This document shows, piece by piece, positions 6,740 to 9,787 of a stretch of DNA of 9,787 nt (within the stretch, counting starts at the first letter, position 1; every line of letters starts with the position of its first letter). Where the stretch lies: positions 1 to 9,787 of the forward strand of contig JAADHD010000137.1 of assembly GCA_013152075.1 (NCBI GenBank), given 5' to 3'. Below the pieces are notes generated by a model, which saw only the letters and a list, made by a program, of their open reading frames with translations, did not search any database and was not told the DNA's origin. A program made the position numbers and the translations under genes. Source of the stretch: Verrucomicrobiota bacterium. GTDB taxonomy: Bacteria; Verrucomicrobiota; Verrucomicrobiia; Verrucomicrobiales; DEV007.

Positions 6740-7627
6740 ATGAAAATTCCAAAATACTGGGCCAAGGGAGAAACCGACATCCTTATGCAAAGGAGCCCCG
6801 CAACAGGCGAGCATATCGGCCCTTTTGCTTGTTGGGGCTGGTCTGACATCAGTCTAGAGGATGCAAAAATACATGGCGAGAAAAGAGCTGCCAAATTTGG
6901 AAAATTGTTTCACGATGGAAATCTACCCAATGGCGAATACGCCTACAGCGATCGTCCTATTCGAGAAGAAATTCTCGACGAATGGTTTCATCAAGACAAG
7001 GAGGCTCCCTACGTGGCTGTCACTCGCAATGCTTACGGCTGCCGCGTTTTGAATGCGGCCTCTGCCATGTTCGTCGATGTGGATCTACCCGAACCTTCCC
7101 TCTCTAAAATCCTAGGCCACAAAATAAAAACCTGGCTCGGCAAAACAGATCCACCCCCACACGAGCAACAGGAAATCGATGCGCTTTCCATACTAAGAAA
7201 GCTAGCAAAGTCCGACACCTCTTTTGGCGTTCGCATTTATCGAACCAGAGCCGGGTTAAGATACCTACTCACGCACCTGCATGGTGATCCTGTGTCCGAT
7301 ACGACTGCCCAGATTATGACTTACCTCGGTGCCGACCCTCTTTACATGAGGCTCTGCAAAATGCAGGAATGTTTCCGGGCACGACTCAATCCAAAACCTT
7401 ACCGCTGCGATATGCGCCGACTAAAAGTTCGGTATCCATGGCAGGATGGGACGGCTAAGGAGGAACTCAATGTCTGGCTTGAAGAATACGCACTGAAAAG
7501 CGAAGCTTTCGCCACCTGTAAATTCATTGAGCATCTCGGCAATACAACGATGGATTCCACTATTGAGCGAGTGGTGAATTTTCACGACAAGGAAACCCGA
7601 GCGACTTCTCGTCTTTCGCTGGCGTAA
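6740..7627 (+). CDS. Unrecognised protein with DVD and RIYRTRAGLR motifs
   Basis: A 295-residue soluble protein with no signal peptide or membrane segment. I recall similar hypothetical proteins in other bacteria, but know no assigned function. Visible features are an N-terminal MKIPKYWAKGE and WGWSDISLEDAKIHGEKRA segment, a strand ending in MFVDVD (110-115, acidic pair D113/D115), a charged linker, GVRIYRTRAGLRYLLTH (163-179), GADPLYMRLCKMQECFRARLNPKPYRC (197-223), and a C-terminal NFHDKETRA. The spacing of a DxD strand and a later basic 'R-YRT-G-R' strand is loosely like archaeo-eukaryotic primase folds, but this is only a pattern impression. Six cysteines are scattered without a clear metal-binding pair. 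The region has somewhat lower GC than its neighbours. No Shine-Dalgarno is close to the ATG; AGGA at 6720-6723 is 16 bases away. The reading frame itself is secure. Confidence 0.75.
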   Translation: MKIPKYWAKGETDILMQRSPATGEHIGPFACWGWSDISLEDAKIHGEKRAAKFGKLFHDGNLPNGEYAYSDRPIREEILDEWFHQDKEAPYVAVTRNAYGCRVLNAASAMFVDVDLPEPSLSKILGHKIKTWLGKTDPPPHEQQEIDALSILRKLAKSDTSFGVRIYRTRAGLRYLLTHLHGDPVSDTTAQIMTYLGADPLYMRLCKMQECFRARLNPKPYRCDMRRLKVRYPWQDGTAKEELNVWLEEYALKSEAFATCKFIEHLGNTTMDSTIERVVNFHDKETRATSRLSLA

Positions 7628-7705
7628 CCTCCCTTCAATCCCCTTACAAAAAAAGATCAATTTTCTAATTGGTAGGACAGTCAATACGCAGCAGGTTTAT
7701 CGAGC

Positions 7706-8149
7706 ATGAACAACGAAATCACTCCATCTGTCTCTCCTGTTGGTAATCCGGGTACCCACAGCAAGCTCATCGGATATCTATTGTGGATATTTGGTTTCAC
7801 TGGTGCCCACCGATTTTATTATGGCAAACCCATCAGTGGTACTATCTGGCTGTTCACCCTCGGCTTGCTTGGGGTCGGATGGCTCATCGACCTCTTCCTC
7901 ATTCCCTCAATGGATCGAAAAGCCGATTTGCGCTTTGAATCCGGAGACATTGATTATTCTCTCGGCTGGATCTTGCTCACCTATCTGGGACTTTTCGGCA
8001 TTCACCGTTTTTACATGGGAAAAGTCGGTACCGGTATCCTCTACCTTATCTCTGGCGGCCTATTCGGCATTGGCTGGATTTATGATTTCTGGACTCTCAA
8101 TACCCAGATCAGTGAAATCAATCACTCGCGAAAACAGACCGCTACTTAA
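7706..8149 (+). CDS. Membrane protein with two TM2 domains
   Basis: A 147-residue integral membrane protein made of two tandem TM2 domains. Domain 1 (about 19-67) has GAHRFYYGK (33-41) and GVGWLIDLFLIP (56-67); domain 2 (about 84-132) has GIHRFYMGK (98-106) and GIGWIYDFWTLN (121-132). Each gives two hydrophobic segments joined by the short G-HRFY-G turn, with a conserved Asp in the second segment (D62, D127), so four membrane passes are expected. The biochemical role of bacterial TM2 proteins is not established. The gene lies 78 bp after the unrecognised protein; AGG at 7693-7695 is a weak ribosome site. Its stop codon overlaps that of the convergent pssA by three bases. Confidence 0.88.
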   Translation: MNNEITPSVSPVGNPGTHSKLIGYLLWIFGFTGAHRFYYGKPISGTIWLFTLGLLGVGWLIDLFLIPSMDRKADLRFESGDIDYSLGWILLTYLGLFGIHRFYMGKVGTGILYLISGGLFGIGWIYDFWTLNTQISEINHSRKQTAT

Positions 8150-8982
8150 GCAGCGGTTTCATTCTCATCATCCTCTGCGTTTTTGAGAATAGCGACTTCC
8201 GGCTCGCCTCCATCTTCCTCAATCTCTCTCCTCCACTTGCGCGATATCCAGGGCCTGATGCCACCATATATCAGATAAGAAGTAAATATCATGGCCGGCA
8301 CCACGTGCCAGAAGATCACCGCAGAAACAGCCACAAATATAATCACAAAAACCCACGGCAAAGTTCGGCGTGTGCGCCAATTGATTTTTTTGAAGCTCGG
8401 ATAGTGAAACTCACTGAGCATCAAAAAGGACAGCAACCACATCAAGATCAGCAAGCCGTATTTCCACGGCCCCACTTCCTTCTCCCCTTCGTTCAACCAA
8501 AGCATCAACAGGGTCAGCGATGCAATCAGACCGGCCGCAGCCGGGATCGGAAATCCTGTAAAATCCTTGCTTCCCGATTCATCGGGCTCGGCGGCCATAC
8601 AATTGAAACGCGCCAGCCGCATGCCTCCGCAAAGCAAATAACCAAAAGCCGTCAACCAGCCCAAACGATGACTGAAATCGTTCAGCACGATGTCCATCAC
8701 CAACAAAGCGGGAGCAATTCCAAAAGACACGATATCTGCCAGTGAATCAAACTCTCTACCAAACATCGATTCCTGACCTCGAAGACGAGCCACCCGGCCA
8801 TCCAACAAATCAAAAACGCAGGCGCCCAGAATCAAAGCGATGGCCTTGTAATATGGCATCACACCACTATCGGGATTTTGCATGCCCTCAAATATCATCA
8901 GGATCGCCAGGAACCCGCAAAACAGGTTCCCCGCAGTCATCAGATTTGGTAACAGATATATTCTGGGTGAGTTACTTTTCAT
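8146..8982 (-). CDS. pssA: CDP-diacylglycerol-serine O-phosphatidyltransferase
   Basis: Makes phosphatidylserine from CDP-diacylglycerol and L-serine in the cytoplasmic membrane, leading to phosphatidylethanolamine. The CDP-alcohol phosphatidyltransferase signature is complete: D58, then D61-G-x2-A-R-x8-G-x3-D79-x3-D83 within DLLDGRVAR and FGREFDSLAD. The GGMRLARFN segment (119-127) and FTGFPIPAAAG (141-151) identify the bacterial type II serine enzyme rather than the glycerol-phosphate (PgsA) enzyme. Multiple hydrophobic segments follow, and the C-terminal 25 residues are acidic. Two ATG codons compete: one at 8988 lies only two bases after the GGAGAGG ribosome site, the other at 8982 lies eight bases after it and is preferred, giving 278 residues. 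No psd gene, a frequent partner, is next to it in the window. Confidence 0.92.
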   Translation of the reverse strand: MKSNSPRIYLLPNLMTAGNLFCGFLAILMIFEGMQNPDSGVMPYYKAIALILGACVFDLLDGRVARLRGQESMFGREFDSLADIVSFGIAPALLVMDIVLNDFSHRLGWLTAFGYLLCGGMRLARFNCMAAEPDESGSKDFTGFPIPAAAGLIASLTLLMLWLNEGEKEVGPWKYGLLILMWLLSFLMLSEFHYPSFKKINWRTRRTLPWVFVIIFVAVSAVIFWHVVPAMIFTSYLIYGGIRPWISRKWRREIEEDGGEPEVAILKNAEDDENETAA

Positions 8983-8990
8983 CGCCATTC

Positions 8991-8997
8991 CCTCTCC
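8991..8997 (-). promoter_or_regulatory. Ribosome binding site that decides the pssA start
   Basis: The minus strand reads GGAGAGG here. It lies eight bases before the ATG at 8982, an ideal distance, but only two bases before the ATG at 8988. This argues for the inner start, two codons shorter. It is the strongest Shine-Dalgarno in the window. Confidence 0.7.
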
Positions 8998-9099
8998 GGG
9001 ACAAGAATTCTACCCTCAAACCATCCATTTGGCGATCTTTTTGAATATTCGTTGTCCCGAGCCCTTATTTATTCTACTTTAATACGTCTGTTGCCTGTT
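8998..9099. promoter_or_regulatory. Divergent intergenic region pssA / sufT
   Basis: About 100 bases between the divergent starts should hold both promoters. On plus, TTTAAT (9078-9083) is a five-of-six match to a -10 box and would place transcription start close to the sufT ATG at 9100, but a matching -35 at normal spacing is not clear; TTGTCC at 9052 is too far for it. A minus-strand promoter for pssA was not recognised. No repeats are seen. Confidence 0.3.
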
Positions 9100-9660
9100 A
9101 TGAATACCAATCAAGAAATCGAACTTACTCGGGATGTCGAAGCCATCCAAATCCCAAGCGGAGAACCTATCGCCCTGCCCATCGGCACAAAGGTGATGAT
9201 CCAGCAGTCGCTTGGAGGCACCTACACAGTCGCGACACAATCCGGACTGGCGCGAATTTCCTCCGCTGATGCAGATGCCCTCTCTATTGATACCAATGCC
9301 GAAAGCAGCGCCGGCAAAACGGCCCCCGAAAAACTCGCGGCGGAAGGTGACCTAGAAGGCGCGGTATGGGAACAATTGAAAGCCGTATATGATCCGGAAA
9401 TACCGGTCAATATTGTCGACCTGGGACTGGTCTATGATTGCCAGGTTAAAGATAGAGACGACGGCAGCAAAGAAGTCGAAGTGAAGATGACTCTAACCGC
9501 CCCCGGATGCGGGATGGGCCCGACCATCGCAGCTGACGCTCGAAACAAAATCATCTCTCTCGAAGACATCGACGATGCCCAAGTCGATCTGGTATGGGAT
9601 CCTGCCTGGAATCAAGACATGATCAGCGAAGAAGGCAAAATGAAGCTGGGAATGATTTAG
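9100..9660 (+). CDS. sufT: Fe-S cluster assembly protein SufT (long form, MIP18/DUF59 domain)
   Basis: Helps mature iron-sulfur proteins, probably by acting with the SUF machinery. The 186-residue protein has the N-terminal extension of the long SufT type: ELTRDVEAIQIPSGEPIALPIGT (8-30) and a small beta-rich region to about 62, then a linker and the MIP18 domain (about 87-186). The latter contains DPEIPVNIVDLGLVYD (98-113), TAPGCGMG (133-140) with the conserved C137, and VWDPAWNQDMISEEGKMKLG near the end. A TTG start 48 bases upstream adds a non-conserved stretch; ATG at 9100 gives the family N-terminus. No other suf gene is adjacent, so it stands apart from any operon visible here. No Shine-Dalgarno is seen before the ATG. 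Confidence 0.92.
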   Translation: MNTNQEIELTRDVEAIQIPSGEPIALPIGTKVMIQQSLGGTYTVATQSGLARISSADADALSIDTNAESSAGKTAPEKLAAEGDLEGAVWEQLKAVYDPEIPVNIVDLGLVYDCQVKDRDDGSKEVEVKMTLTAPGCGMGPTIAADARNKIISLEDIDDAQVDLVWDPAWNQDMISEEGKMKLGMI

Positions 9661-9681
9661 GTTTTGTTGCCCCTCTTTGCC

Positions 9682-9786
9682 CTACGGTCGGTATTCAGAT
9701 ATTTTCCCATTATAGGAATCGATTTGAATCGTGTAGAAGTTTTCCGGCACTCCTCTAATATCCGAGCGCTCTTTCACCAAGGTGAT
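9682..9786 (-). CDS. 3' end of an unidentified gene, cut by the window edge
   Basis: On the minus strand one frame is open from the window edge for 34 codons to TAG (complement of 9682-9684), ending ...FYTIQIDSYNGKISEYRP. The composition is protein-like, and the 'Y-I-ID--NGKI' ending vaguely recalls PepSY-type domains, which is too little for a call. The gene would converge on sufT with 21 bases between the stops. One plus-strand frame is also open here but has no convincing start, so the minus reading is preferred with limited confidence. Confidence 0.4.
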   Translation of the reverse strand: MTLVKERSDIRGVPENFYTIQIDSYNGKISEYRP

Positions 9787-9787
9787 G

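Noticed and set aside
7648..7671. CAATT-AATTG hairpin with a T7 run on the minus strand
   Set aside because: The stem is five A/T-rich pairs and the T run starts three bases away; too weak to list as a terminator, mentioned only as a possible partial stop for leftward transcripts.
7740..8186. 148-codon plus-strand frame overlapping the TM2 gene
   Set aside because: Serine-rich translation out of frame with the clear TM2 repeats; a shadow.
8305..8745. 146-codon plus-strand frame inside pssA
   Set aside because: Gln/His-rich low-quality translation, fully antisense to the CDP-alcohol transferase motifs.
9052..9660. sufT starting at TTG 9052
   Set aside because: The 16 extra residues are hydrophobic and unlike SufT; the conserved N-terminal region begins right after ATG 9100.

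Overview
The window looks like a stretch of core chromosome from a Gram-negative bacterium of the Planctomycetota-Verrucomicrobiota-Chlamydiota group, most likely Verrucomicrobiota (this placement is inference from gene content, not a database result). The pointers are a Tat-exported Gfo/Idh/MocA oxidoreductase of the kind these phyla carry in large numbers, an arabinose-5-phosphate isomerase for the Kdo step of lipopolysaccharide synthesis, a CDP-alcohol phosphatidyltransferase of the PssA type, a long-form SufT, and start codons that mostly lack a Shine-Dalgarno sequence. Coding density is high; no gap exceeds about 115 bases, and I see no tRNA, rRNA, CRISPR array, insertion sequence or phage gene.

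Layout. 14-790 (+) is a PaaX-family regulator with a Cas2-like central domain, closed by a perfect 44-bp palindrome and a T run. 895-2073 (-) is a GT4 glycosyltransferase, read divergently from kdsD (2107-3078, +) with only 33 bp between the start codons. Then, all on +, come efp (3194-3754), an integral membrane HExxH (M50-like) protein with a very basic N-terminal tail (3834-4739), a Tat-signal Gfo/Idh/MocA oxidoreductase (4782-6146), a zinc-free single-cysteine msrB (6183-6629), an unrecognised conserved-looking protein with a DVD motif (6740-7627) and a double-TM2 membrane protein (7706-8149). The last overlaps by its stop codon the convergent pssA (8146-8982, -). sufT (9100-9660, +) is divergent from pssA and faces what looks like the 3' end of another minus-strand gene at the window edge.

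How the genes fit together. KdsD makes the precursor of Kdo, and the divergent GT4 enzyme probably builds a surface polysaccharide or LPS, so this pair forms a cell-envelope unit. PssA makes phosphatidylserine, the precursor of phosphatidylethanolamine. EF-P (translation through proline stretches), MsrB (repair of oxidised methionine) and SufT (Fe-S protein maturation) are housekeeping functions with no obvious link to their neighbours. The same-strand run from kdsD to the TM2 gene has gaps of about 36-115 bp and need not be one operon.

I found no multi-gene system that looks new. The items most worth a second look are the 44-bp palindrome, a minus-strand terminator sitting between two plus-strand genes, the DVD-motif protein, the one-cysteine MsrB, and the membrane HExxH protein.
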